NCBI RefSeq assembly: GCF_950295315.1
Contig: NC_080172.1
Coordinates: 117,542,564-117,606,563, forward strand
Length of the DNA stretch: 64,000 bases
Direction of reading: 5' to 3'
From: Erinaceus europaeus
Taxonomy: Eukaryota > Chordata > Mammalia > Eulipotyphla > Erinaceidae
The position numbers and the translations under genes were made by a program. Positions 31,440-41,190 of this stretch are shown in pieces; the first letter of the stretch is position 1; each line of letters starts with the position of its first letter. A model generated the notes under the pieces. That model was not told the DNA's origin and ran no database searches. It was given only the letters and a program-made list of their open reading frames with translations.

Positions 31440-31728
31440 TTTATGCCAGGGTTAATGCTAGGGCGCATTGCCTGCTCTACAAATCCACCACTCCCGGTGG
31501 CTATTTCTTTCCTTTTTCTATTTTTTTTTCTACTTTTACTTAACAAGACAGAGAGAAACTGAGAAGGGACAGGAGGTAGAGAGAGGGAGAGAAAGATAGA
31601 CACCGGCAGACCTGCCTCCCCAGCTCATGAAGCGTTCCCCCTGCAGCTGGGGAGCGGGGAATCAAACCGGGGTCCTTGCACATGGTGACATGTGTGCTTC
31701 ATCACAGGCTGTGCCACCACCCGGCCCC
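31440..31728 (-). mobile_element. SINE-A', minus strand, full length
   Basis: GGGTTAATGCTAGGGCGCAT 3' extension, a CAAGACAGAGAGAAACTGAG body and the head complement TGTGCCACCACCCGGCCCC. A TTATTCAT-type repeat at 31390-31443 abuts the tail side. Confidence 0.9.
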
Positions 31729-31729
31729 T

Positions 31730-32172
31730 GCAGGAGGCTTTTAAATTCTCACTTTACAGGTGAACACACAAGGCTCTTGCCCCTCCTTCCTGCCCAGGAG
31801 CAGCAGGAGTGAGATGGAGCCCAGCTCTGTGCGCCGGACACTGCGGCACTGCCCCGTCTCCCAGCAGCCTCCTCCTCAGTCTGCGAGAGCTGCAGTGCTG
31901 GGTCGTAATCCACATCTGCATCCAAGACTTCAGCTTCATCAGTAGCAGATCCTGAAGGAAGCCAGCCCGCCGTAAGCCAGTCATGCCACCAGCCCCCCAG
32001 GGGTGACATCACCCCAGCCATTCCCATCGGTCAAGGGGCTGAGAGCCAAGAATTCCTGAGATGGCCTTCCTTCCTGCCTGCCCAAGGTTATTTTTTAGAA
32101 TCCTTCTCTGCCAGATTCTGGTGAGGATTTCTGTGGCTGACTGGGGTCAGAAGGTCAAAAGCAGACCACAGG
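31730..32172. other. Unique stretch, nothing recognised
   Basis: No repeat or exon recognised. Confidence 0.3.
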
Positions 32173-32325
32173 AAGGGTTGGGGAAATAGCATAATGGTTA
32201 TTATGCAAATCAACTCTCATGCCTGAGGCTCTGAGTTCCCAGAGTCAAACCCCAACACTACCACACTACCTTAGACCAGAGTTAAGCAGGACTCTGATAA
32301 AAAATTAAAAAGCAAACAAAAAACA
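32173..32325 (+). mobile_element. SINE-B, plus strand
   Basis: GGGGAAATAGCATAATGGTT, CAACTCTCATGCCTGAGGCT and GAGTTAAGCAGGACTCTG with an A-rich tail. Confidence 0.93.
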
Positions 32326-33225
32326 CAGGTTACTTGGACCAGAGAGGCCAGTCCTCTCTCTTCCAATATCATCAGCACAGCTGACACTCACCTCCCCTCT
32401 CTGCGCTCCTCCAGCTGGGTTAGGGCTGGACAGACATGCTGCTTCTAGGTGGTTGTGGAAGTGCTAAGTGTGCCTGCAAGGGGCTGGGTTCACCAGTGTG
32501 ATTATGATCTTTATCACTGTCCTGCGAAAATTAGCTAGATGCTTGTCAAGCTCTCCTCACTCCAGCAGTCAAAAAGCAGCCAGGGCTGTCCAGTGGGTCA
32601 GCCAGCAAGAGCGGGGCAGCCCCTCTGCACTTCCCTCCTCCACCCCACTCCCCACACTCACCCCCAGACGGCTCATCTACCTGCTGCTTTTTCTGCCTCT
32701 GCTTTTTTTGCCCCATTCTCCGTGCACCCACAGGTACTGCTCCATCCCCGTGGTAACCCAGGGCCTGGGGACTGCCAGACCAGACCTGGGTCGGGAACCT
32801 GGGGTCCACTTCTCTGAGGAGTTTCCCTCCCCAGGGTGGCCCACTGTCCCTGCGCAGCTGCAGTTGGAGTTTCCAAGACACGAGATTGCCAGCTGTCCAG
32901 CAGTGATGGGTCCGGGAACATGGGGATGAGCTGATCCCTCCACAGACCTCTCTGAGCCCTCGATCTGCTCACGGCAAAGTGGGGACAGTCGCCATCTACA
33001 GGGGGAGCGAGTGGGGTCAATCCAGGATGTGTCCAGCCTGTGCTGAGTCATCCCTGATGATTCTCTGCCTGGAATTTCTCACCTTTCAGATTTCTCCACA
33101 ACCTCTAGGAATCTACACAGCGCTAGTGTCTGCATCTGAGAAATTATTTAACCGGGGGTGTTTTTGCCCCGAAAGGCTTTTTGTTCCACAAGTCTAAAGC
33201 AATGAGGAGAGATGTGTACAGAAGA
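32326..33225. other. Unique stretch, nothing recognised
   Basis: GC-rich, with overlapping frames of 92-153 codons on both strands that carry no recognised domain. Confidence 0.35.
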
Positions 33226-33227
33226 GA

Positions 33228-33335
33228 GACAGGTCGGAAGCCAGGAGGCCAGGCTGACTCTCCGTTAACTCGCGGTGGCCTTGGGCGAGCCGCTCTGCCT
33301 CTCTGGGCCTTACTGTGCCTGCCTGCACAGTGGAG
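33228..33335 (+). mobile_element. Probable MIR fragment
   Basis: GGCCTTGGGCGAGCCGCTCT followed by GCCTCTCTGGGCCT resembles the MIR core. Confidence 0.55.
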
Positions 33336-33699
33336 GCTCAGTGCACCTTCTCTGTGCTCCTTCTGCCCAAATTCTTCAGGATCCTACCTTATAAACTGCC
33401 AGAGTGGAAATATTGAGAACGGGGCTTTGTGTGACTAGTGCCAGAGGAAGGATGCGAATAAACGAGTCAACCTTTTGGTAACTCCTTCAGGGCCAGGCAA
33501 AATGTGAAGAACCGGTCTGAGGCAGAAAAGAACGAGAGAGGCAGCTCACAGACAGACCAGACAGAAGCTACGCACACCGCGGCTAGCCGCAGGATGCGGG
33601 ACCACTGGCGCGCGCTTTGCTCCCTCCCTGGCCCAGCGACTCCTCTGTTTGTTCCTCCATTTCTTTGTTTGTCCATTCTTTGGCTAAGCGGTCCAGAGT

Positions 33700-33842
33700 G
33701 GTCAGGAGTGTGGATGCTGGGGCAGGCTTTCCTGGGTTTCCATCCTGCTTCTGACAGACATACTCTTGTGAGACCTTAGCAAGATATTTGCCTTTTCTCT
33801 GCCTCTGTCTCCTCAACTGTGCAACGGAGGCAAAGGAAGTTC
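33700..33842 (+). mobile_element. MIR fragment
   Basis: GTGAGACCTTAGCAAGATAT, CTCTGCCTCTGTCTCCTCAA and CTGTGCAACGGAGGCAAAGG follow the MIR core order. Confidence 0.7.
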
Positions 33843-33929
33843 CAGACTTGCCGAGGTTGGTTTGTGTGTCAAATGCGTTTAAGCCAACACTCACGACGTG
33901 TCCTGTGTGCTCTAAGTGTCTGCCTCTCC

Positions 33930-34235
33930 TTGTACCACTTGCCAGGCGATGACTGTGTGACAGGCACCGGGCTGGGCAGCCACCAGGCAGTCGGATCTGA
34001 AACCAGTGCCCAACCTTGAGCAGTCCACAAAGGGGTACACGGGCAATGGCAGAGTCACGTACGTGGCCAGTGCTGTGCAGGAACCCAGAAGAGGGGCGCC
34101 CAGCCTGGATGAGAGGTCCCGGAAGGCTTTCTGGCAGAGATGCCACTTGACACGGGGGGACCTATCAACCAGGGGGCAAGCGGGTGGGGTGATGGGAGTC
34201 TCTCGCAAGAAGGAATGGCATATGCAGAGTTGGAG
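33930..34235 (+). mobile_element. Probable L2 3' end
   Basis: GTGTGACAGGCACCGGGCTG, then CCGGAAGGCTTTCTGGCAGA and GAAGGAATGGCATATGCAGA, follow the order of the L2 LINE terminus (size-of-pool, 'gaaggcttcc', 'catgtgcaaa' elements). Identified from memory, diverged. Confidence 0.65.
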
Positions 34236-34504
34236 AAGGGAGAAAAGGATGTTCAGGGAACAGACAGAGTTTGGGATGGCTTGCTGGGGTGAGTAGGGCA
34301 GGAGGCAGGTAGGCTGGAGGAGGAAGCTGCACTGTGCTGAGGAGCTGATGAGTCTCAGGCCAGTGTTCCAACTTTCAGGACCCAGCTTGAAATGGAAACG
34401 AGAAGTTCTCTATTATATGCAGCTCACGGACAAATGAATCCTATATACACATGTATGAGTACTACCGTTCAAACATACTGAATAGCAGCACTATAAGACT
34501 CCCA

Positions 34505-34618
34505 AAGGCTGGGGAGATAGCATAATCATTTTGCAAAAGACTTTCATGCCGGAGGTCCCAGGTTCAATCCCCAGCACTACCACAAGCCAGAGAAGAGCAG
34601 TGCTCAGGAAAAAAAGAA
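34505..34618 (+). mobile_element. SINE-B, plus strand
   Basis: GGCTGGGGAGATAGCATAAT, CTTTCATGCCGGAGGTCCCA and GGTTCAATCCCCAGCACTAC with a short A-rich tail. Confidence 0.93.
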
Positions 34619-34619
34619 A

Positions 34620-35100
34620 AGACAGGAGGGGTCTGGCTCGACCCTTGTGTGCAGGAGGCAGGGCTGCAGCAGAAAGCCTGGCTCCCCAGCACGGTGGAGA
34701 AAGGCAGCAACCTGGTACCTATCGGTCTCGGAGCACCATGGTGACGAGGAAGAGGAGGCTGGAGGTGGCGAGGACACGCAGGGCACAGGGCGTGGGCGAG
34801 ATGAATGACCACGCTGAGCCGCCTGATTCCGCAAGGGCAGTGAGGCGGCTGGGAGGCTGCGAGCGGGACCAAGACCAGCGGGTGATCTAGACAGACAAGG
34901 CGGGGCAGCCTCAGGCAGACTCCAGACCAGCCCACCCTGCCCTGAGCCCCCTAATGGCTGGACCCTCACTCTACGGCATGTCCTCAGCCACTGCTAGGGC
35001 CTGTTGCCTTGCCCCTTCCAGACCTCGAAGCCCCAGGGCCTTTCTAGCCATTGGTTTCCAGGTCTAACTTCTTCAATAAAGACACAGCACTGATTAAAAA
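34620..35100. other. Unique GC-rich stretch
   Basis: No repeat recognised. Overlapping frames of 119-123 codons lack known domains. Confidence 0.35.
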
Positions 35101-35107
35101 AAAAGAC

Positions 35108-35375
35108 ACGGGGGTCGGGCGGGGGCGCAGCGGGTTAAGCGCAGGTGGCACAAAGCACAAGGACTGGTATAAGGATCCCGGTTCAAGCCCCCAGCTCCCC
35201 ACCTGCAGGGGAGTCGTTTCACAAGCGGTGAAGCAGGTCTGCAGGTGTCTGTCTTTCTCTCCCCCTCTCTGCCTTCCCCTCCTCTCTCCATTTCTCTCTG
35301 TCCTATCCAACAGTGAACGACATCAACAATAACAATAATAACCACAACAAGGCTACAACAAGGTAACAAAAGACT
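35108..35375 (+). mobile_element. SINE-A (young), plus strand
   Basis: GGGGTCGGGCGGGGGCGCAG, CCGGTTCAAGCCCCC and CTCTCTGTCCTATCCAACAG with an ACAATAATAACCACAACAAG tail. Confidence 0.97.
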
Positions 35376-35477
35376 TGAAAAGACTTGGCAAGTGATTAGC
35401 CAAAGGAACCGAAAGAGAACCAATCGGGACAACCTGTATCCGTCTTCAGGGTGCCACTAATTAAGGTGGGGAATTCG

Positions 35478-35668
35478 GGAGAGGCTCCAGGTGGTGGTGC
35501 ACCTGGTTAAGCACACACACTACAGCGCACAAGGACCTGGGTTCAAGCCCCTGGTCCCCACCTGCAGGGGAAAGCTTCATATGTGGTGAAGTAGAGCTGC
35601 AGGTATCTCAACTTCTCTTTGTCTCTGTCCAGTAGTAAAAAATTAAATAAATATATATATAAAGAGAC
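35478..35668 (+). mobile_element. SINE-A', plus strand
   Basis: GGCTCCAGGTGGTGGTGCAC, GGTTCAAGCCCCTGG and a shortened CT-rich body ending GTCTCTGTCCAGTAG with an AATAAATATATAT tail. Confidence 0.92.
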
Positions 35669-35791
35669 TTTGAGAGAAGCAACAGTCTTGAAAAGAACAG
35701 ACAAAGGAGGGAGCTCTGGGGACCCCCTGGGCACACACTGCTGACTTGGTGTTGGGCACGTTGAGGTACCAGGAGGAAGTGCTGGTCCAGG

Positions 35792-36058
35792 TGTTACGCC
35801 CAGAGGCTCGAGTCCCGATCTCACGCAAAGAAGACCAGAATCACGTGCAATGGCAAGAGCCTTTATTAGCAAGCTTAAGCGTGGGCCGCCGACTCCCTTC
35901 CAAGCAAGGGGAGAGTGTGCGAGCCCGGTCATTTCTCATCCCACCTTTTTATAGTTATCGCAGGGTGGGCACAGGTGGAAATAGTTACGCAGAACAAGGA
36001 GCAGTTGGTTTCGGGTTAACAGCTGTTCTCAGTATTGGGGCTTTTCTGTAACCTCACA
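35792..36058 (-). mobile_element. Probable solo LTR of an endogenous retrovirus, minus strand
   Basis: Read on the minus strand the element starts TGTGAGG and ends GTAACA, i.e. TG...CA. It contains a TATA-like CTATAAAAA at about 35945-35953 and an AATAAA signal at 35862-35867, about 80 bases downstream in transcript direction. Both sides carry CAGG (35788-35791 and 36059-36062), a 4-bp target duplication. No gag, pol or env sequence is adjacent, so it looks like a solo LTR. The left boundary could lie further out, because 36060-36300 is also unassigned. Family unknown. Confidence 0.65.
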
Positions 36059-36062
36059 CAGG

Positions 36063-36345
36063 GTTATCACAGAAGCTCAGGCAACTGGCTATAGACAAGC
36101 CTGTTTCTTGATCCAAATATCTATTACCAGAAGGCGACATTTGAGACTCTGTCCAGCCCTTCAGTGCCATGCCTTACTGATGGAACTTTCTTCTGATTCA
36201 TAAGCTGGTTTGAAAGTGTTAAGACACCACCGTGACCTCCTGCCATTGCTTATAAGCTGTCAGAGATGACTCCTGCATTGCTTAGAAAGTTTCCTTTCTC
36301 TACCTTTTTTAGCTAAAAGAAAAAAAAAGTGACTATGCTCTTATC
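36063..36345. other. Unassigned sequence beside the LTR
   Basis: No family recognised. It may be an older LTR or extra U3, or unique DNA. Confidence 0.3.
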
Positions 36346-36347
36346 TT

Positions 36348-36640
36348 TTCGCCTCCAAGGATATCGCTGGGGCTCAGTGACTGCACCACAAATCCATTGC
36401 TCCTGGCGGTCATTTTCCCTTCTTTTTTTTTTTTTCTTCTTATTTTTGTTTGACAGGACAGAGAGAAATTGAGAGGGGAGGGGAGACAGAAAGGGGAGAG
36501 AAAGACAGACACCTGCACACCTGCTTCATGGCTCATAAAGTACCTCCCCTGCAAGTGGGAGCAGGGGGCTTTGAACCTGGGTCCTTGAGCATGGGAATAT
36601 GTGTACTTAACCAGGTGTGCCACCATCCAGCCGCCTGCCC
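36348..36640 (-). mobile_element. SINE-A', minus strand, full length
   Basis: GCCTCCAAGGATATCGCTGG 3' extension, a GACAGGACAGAGAGAAATTG body and the head complement GTGTGCCACCATCCAGCCGC. Confidence 0.92.
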
Positions 36641-36932
36641 TTATTTTTTTACCCTCTGATGCAGAATATCCCTCCTTATTCTCAGGGGTCATATTCTAAG
36701 ACCCCAGTAAGCGTCTGAAACCGCATGTTTCCAATCCTTCAGAGGTGTGTGTATTTACGTATGTGTGTGTGTGTACATACAAATGCACATATATGCCTCC
36801 CCCCTTATGTACATGCCGGCAGTAAAGTTTAAATTAGGCACAGCAAGCAATTCACAACAATCATAAAATAGAACACTTACAGCATCCTGCAGTAAAAGAC
36901 ATGAATGTCGTGTCTCTCACCTTCTTTCAAAA
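36640..36932. other. Unique stretch, nothing recognised
   Basis: AT-leaning, with a short GTGTGTGT patch near 36760. Confidence 0.3.
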
Positions 36933-36934
36933 AT

Positions 36935-37192
36935 ATCTTTATTTAATTTATTTTTTTTCCCTTTTGTTGCCCTTGTTGTTGTTTATCATCATTGTTGTTA
37001 TTGCTGTCATTGTTGTTAGGTAGGAAGACGGAGAAGGGGAGAGAAAGAGAGACACCTGCAGACCTGCTTCACCGCCTGTGAAGCGAACCCCCTGCAGGTG
37101 GGGAGCCGGGGGCTCGAACCGGGATCCTGACGCCGATCCGTGCACTTTATGCCATGCGTGCTTAGCCCGCTGTGCCACCGCCCGGCTCCCTC
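36935..37192 (-). mobile_element. SINE-A (young), minus strand, partly deleted body
   Basis: CCCTTTTGTTGCCCTTGTTG, GCGAACCCCCTGCAGGTGGG and the head GCTGTGCCACCGCCCGGCTC. The GGATAGGACAGAGAGAAATG stretch is shortened to GGTAGGAAGACGGAGAAGGG. Confidence 0.92.
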
Positions 37193-37194
37193 TC

Positions 37195-37740
37195 AAAAAT
37201 ATAGTAAGCTCTCAGACCTCCGAAGCCATGGGAAGGAAACCACAGATGGGGTGGGGACACTGGAGGGATTTCCGTCCTCTGACTGTGTTGAGAATTGAGA
37301 CTGCTTTTCTCTCCCAGTGTGTGGTGGGTCTTGGTGAGCACCTACTCTGCTGCCGGCGGCCTCTATAAATGTCACTGGGCTGGGCTGCCTGGCCGCGCTC
37401 CCCAGGAGTCTGTCTTTCTAGCCGCCTGCTCTGCTCTATCACCTATGGAAGTGGTGGGCTTTCCTACTCGAGCTGCAGAGCTACCGACTTCTCCTTTCAG
37501 ATATGTTTGTTTTGTAAAGCGACTGATTGACTGATTGATTGATTGACTGATGCGAGAGACCCAGAGCATCGCCCTGGCATGTGCAGTGTTTGAGAACTGA
37601 ACTGGAGCCGTACATTTGCGACTCTGTCAGATGTGTCGACTATGCCTCTTGCACTTAGGGGCATGTGCACGTAGGAGTGTTACTGCCTTTTGATGAAGCA
37701 ACCCCTCTAACACTCCTAAATGTGTGTTTTAAAGACATTT
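37195..37740. other. Unique stretch with (TGAT)n patch and possible SINE-C trace
   Basis: GACTGATTGATTGATTGACT at 37530 is followed by GAGAGACCCAGAGCATCGCC and TGAGAACTGAACTGGAGCCG, which weakly recall a minus-strand SINE-B/C. The rest is unassigned. Confidence 0.35.
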
Positions 37741-37741
37741 C

Positions 37742-37850
37742 ATTTGAGAGATGAAAGACAACCACCAGATGGTTTCACTCCTGTGTGGAATCTAGAGATA
37801 TGATTTCCATGAAGTTGCCAAAAAAAAAAAAAAATCCAAACAAAACAGAA
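37742..37850 (+). mobile_element. Ancient L1 terminus fragment
   Basis: AGATGGTTTCACTCCTGTGT followed by GGAATCTAGAGATATGATTT resembles the common mammalian L1 end ('tttcacttatatgtggaatct'). An A-run follows. Confidence 0.55.
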
Positions 37851-37861
37851 GCAAGCAAAAT

Positions 37862-38038
37862 GTTTTTTTTTTTTAATTTATCTATTTTCTTAATTTTTTA
37901 TCATCTTTATTTATTTACTGGATAAAGACAGCCAGAAATTGAGAGGAGGAGGGGATTAGAGAAGGGGAGAGACAGAGAGACACCAGCAGCCCTGCTTCAC
38001 CACTCACAAAGCTTTCCCCCTGCAGGTGGGGACCGGAG
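37862..38038 (-). mobile_element. SINE-A', minus strand, head truncated
   Basis: A T-rich tail, TTTACTGGATAAAGACAGCC and CCTGCTTCACCACTCACAAA, then CCCCCTGCAGGTGGGGACCG, after which the head is missing. Confidence 0.88.
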
Positions 38039-38039
38039 A

Positions 38040-38700
38040 TAAAAAATCTAAAAGAAGAACTTAAGAAAAAGACTTACTTTGTTGACCACATGTGAGAAGC
38101 CAGGCCACCGCTCACGGAGTTTTTGGCTTGTGGCCCTGCTTTCCACTAGCTGAGCTCTTTATAAAGCCATGATGAATATTTTTCCTTAAACACGATTTTA
38201 TTATCTATTTACTCACTGGACAGAACCACGTGTTACTGTTATACCCTGTGCTAGGGGTTAAAGAACTGGGGACTTGAGGCTTGCTGGTCACATTACTCTT
38301 AATGTCTGCGGGTCCTCTAGTTTGGAAGTCTACTATGTTACATGCGGCAATGGCTTTAGGCAATGGAGGTCTACTATGTTACATGCGGCAATGGCTTTAG
38401 GGTCTTGGGCTTGGCTCCTCATGTGTGGGCTGTACCTTGACGACAAACAAACAAACAAGCAAACAAAACCCAGACAGACAGCCTTTAGTGTGTGGGTGAT
38501 CCTGTCAGCTTTATTTACGGAAGGTCTTGAGTTCAAACCCTAGAGGAGCCAAGGAGTGATGGTTAATCCCTTGCTTTCAGATTGTACAGAATGTCTCTTG
38601 TGGCCCATGACCGTGGCGCACTGTACAGGGACAAGGACTCTGGGAAATGTAGTTCTGCTTAGCAGGATTACAGCTTCACTAGCACAGATGATGTAGAAAA
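38040..38700. other. Unique stretch with a 46-bp duplication and a ZNF143-like motif
   Basis: GTCTACTATGTTACATGCGG to CTTTAGG occurs at about 38328 and again at about 38370. At 38636-38655 ACTCTGGGAAATGTAGTTCT matches the ZNF143/STAF recognition element in reverse orientation. No transcript is supported. Confidence 0.5.
38636..38656 (-). promoter_or_regulatory. ZNF143/STAF-like motif
   Basis: ACTCTGGGAAATGTAGTTCT is the reverse of the ACTACATTTCCCAGAGT type element known from many vertebrate promoters and loop anchors. It lies in non-repeat DNA. One motif by itself is weak evidence. Confidence 0.4.
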
Positions 38701-38705
38701 CATAA

Positions 38706-38942
38706 AACAGGGAGTCGGGCGGTAGCGCGGTGGATGAAGCGCATGTGGCGCCAAGCTCAAGGACTGGCAGCAGGATCCAGGTTCCAGCCCCCGGCTCCCC
38801 ACTTGCAGGGGGGTCGCCTCACAAGTGGTGAAGCAGGTCTGCAGGTGTCTGTCTTTCTCTCCCCTCTGTGTCTCCCCCCTTCACCATTTCTCTCTGTCCT
38901 ATCTAAAAAAAAAGAAAAAAGAAATAAAAAAAAGAAAACATA
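38706..38942 (+). mobile_element. SINE-A (young), plus strand
   Basis: GGGAGTCGGGCGGTAGCGCG head, GGTTCCAGCCCCC and CATTTCTCTCTGTCCTATCT with an A/G tail. Confidence 0.96.
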
Positions 38943-38944
38943 AA

Positions 38945-39300
38945 CCAGTGTACTTCCATGCTGAATGTGCTATGATTGTCACATATTTTGCTTTTATGTA
39001 TATTCTCAATCCAGCCACACGCTGTTACTATATTTGCTTATCTTTTAAGGAGCCAGCTAACAAAGGGAAACAACCTTTATACTTCTGTGTGTGGTATCAC
39101 TGCTATCCTTTATCCACTTGTAGACCAAGATTTTCATTCAGTCTCACCTTCCTTTCTCCCGAGGAATTGCTTTATTATTTTCTTATCGAGACCGAGAGGC
39201 AGATTGTGAAAGAGACCACAGCACTGACGTCCCCTTAACACGATGGGGCTTGATCTCCCACTGGGCAAAGCATCCTTCACTGTTTATTGACAAGAAGGTA
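38945..39300. other. Unique AT-rich stretch
   Basis: A plus-strand frame overlaps the SINE and this stretch (to 39238) but shows no known domain. Confidence 0.3.
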
Positions 39301-39302
39301 GG

Positions 39303-39430
39303 CTGGGGGTGGGGGAGATAACATAGTGGTTATGCAAAGAGACTCTCATGCCTGAGGCACCGAAATCCCAGGTTCAATCCCCCGCACCACCATAAACCAG
39401 AGCTCTGGTAAAAAAAAAAAAAAAAAAATG
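39303..39430 (+). mobile_element. SINE-B, plus strand
   Basis: GGGGGAGATAACATAGTGGT, GAGACTCTCATGCCTGAGGC and GGTTCAATCCCCCGCACCAC with an A19 tail. Confidence 0.95.
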
Positions 39431-39503
39431 AAGGTAGGCTGGTTCCCATCCATTTCTGTCAAGTTTTGTTTTCTTGTAAAAGTTTTTAAAAAATATTTAG
39501 TTA

Positions 39504-40159
39504 GGAGCTACGAGCAGCAGATCGCTTTCTCTCCTCTCCTCTCCTCTCCTCTCCTCTCCTCTCCTCTCCTCTCCCGGATCAACTAGGAATACCAAAGGAG
39601 ACCACCCGGACCGAAACAAGACAGCACTAGAATGACCACAGAAACCCAGTAAATCACCCGTGAGTACAAACACGCGTGGCTGGTGACAGAGAGGAGAGAG
39701 GGGCCTAAGGAGAGATTAAGTGACTGCTAACAGTTCGACAGTTTGTCAGTGGAGACACCACCTCCAGTCTGCTCCACCAACAAGGGGACAGCTGAAGGGA
39801 GGTAAGGACTCCCCAGAGACTCACCAAGTACAACTCTGAGTCTCCATTGCTACTACCCTCAGAATCTGGAGCAGCAACAGGGAGGGACACCAGGGCACAG
39901 AGATCTAAACGGGAAACTCAGGAGAAGACCTATACCTCGGTGGCATAGCTGAAGGGCTGTGAAAGTCTCTTTGCATAACCACTGGATTATCTCTGCCACA
40001 CCCTGCTTTATCTCTTAGTCAGGAGTCATTGATTAAGCCAAGAAGCCTATTGATAGTTTAAAAGCCCTCAGGCTACCATAGCCTACAGGGGGAAAAAAAA
40101 AGGCTTTTACACCACTGAACTCCAACTCAGGGATTGAAAAAACTGTTAACTTATATAAA
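39504..40159 (+). promoter_or_regulatory. L1 5' UTR with an antisense SINE-B-derived segment
   Basis: This is the internal-promoter region of the L1. At about 39972-40005, AAGTCTCTTTGCATAACCAC followed by TGGATTATCTCTGCC is the reverse complement of the SINE-B head. The copy at 63.3-64.0 kb has the same segment in the same place and about 170 bases more next to it. A (CTCCT)n run at about 39533-39574 lies near the 5' end. Confidence 0.75.
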
Positions 40160-41134
40160 ATGGTTAAAACAACAAGAAAAAATAATGGAGAATCGAACCA
40201 GGACAAGAGTCCAGCTAAAAGTCCTCCAGAGGGCGAAGCACAAAACAACGAGTTCAACATCCAAACATTAGCTAAGGAAATAATAACAGGAGTGAGTAAA
40301 GAATTTGAAAAAATTGTAATCAGAACTGCAGGAACAACAAATGAGAATATGGAAGAAAATTCTAATAATCTCATGGTTATTAGAGAGCTGAAAGCCGAAA
40401 TTGCTGAGCTAAGAAGGCAACTAGCTGAACAAGCTAAAACAGTATCAGAGCAGGGCAACAAAATAGATGAACTCCAGAAAGCAGTAGAGGGCAGAGAGAA
40501 TAGAATCAATGAAGCTGAAGACAGAATTAGCAAGATTGAGGATGAATTAGAGACAACTAAAGAAGAAGTAAGAGACCTCAAAAAGAGATTAAGAGATGCT
40601 GAAAACAACAACAGAGTCCTATGGGATGACTTCAAAAGAAACAATATACGCATTATTGGCTTACCAGAGGAAGAAAGAGAAGGGGAGGAAGAAAGCGTTC
40701 TCTAGGCCATAATAGCTGAAAATTTCTCTAGTCTAGACAATACCAAAGACATAAAGATTCAAGAAGCCCAGAGGGTCCCAAACAGAATTAACCCAGACCT
40801 AAAGACACCAAGACATGTCATACTTAGATTGGAAAGGAATAAGGATAAAGAAAGGATCCTCAAGGCTGCAAGAGAAAAACAAAGAGTCACCTACAAAGGA
40901 AAACCCATAAGATTAGCAGCAGACTTCTCCATACAAACACTACAGGCCAGAAGAGAATGGCAAGATATCTATCGAGTGCTCAATGAGAAAGGCTTTCAGT
41001 CAAGAATACTATATCCTGCTAGATTGTCATTCAGACTAGATGGAAGCATCAAAACCTTCTCAGACAAGCAACAGTTGAAGGAAGCAACCATCACCAAGCC
41101 TGCCTTGAAAGAAGTTCTGAAAGGTCTCCTATAA
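40160..41134 (+). pseudogene. L1 ORF1 (RNA-binding chaperone), one in-frame stop
   Basis: ORF1p of L1 forms a trimeric RNA-binding chaperone in the retrotransposition particle. Here about 324 codons are in one frame, broken only by TAG at 40703-40705 (codon 182). Residues about 70-160 form a heptad-rich coiled coil (RELKAEIAELRRQLAEQ, then KIDELQKAVEGREN, RISKIEDELETTKEEV). NNIRIIGLPE near 170-180 begins the RRM. After the stop the frame continues with RRM and C-terminal domain sequence ending near ARLSFRLDGSIKTFSDKQ. N-terminal residues are basic and low-complexity, as usual. The ATG at 40160 was chosen because ATGGTTAAAACAACAAG matches the start of the copy ending at 63275. Confidence 0.88.
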
Positions 41135-41190
41135 ACAAACAGACTTCCACAAATAGAACATATATCAAAACACTCTAAAACTCTACAAGA

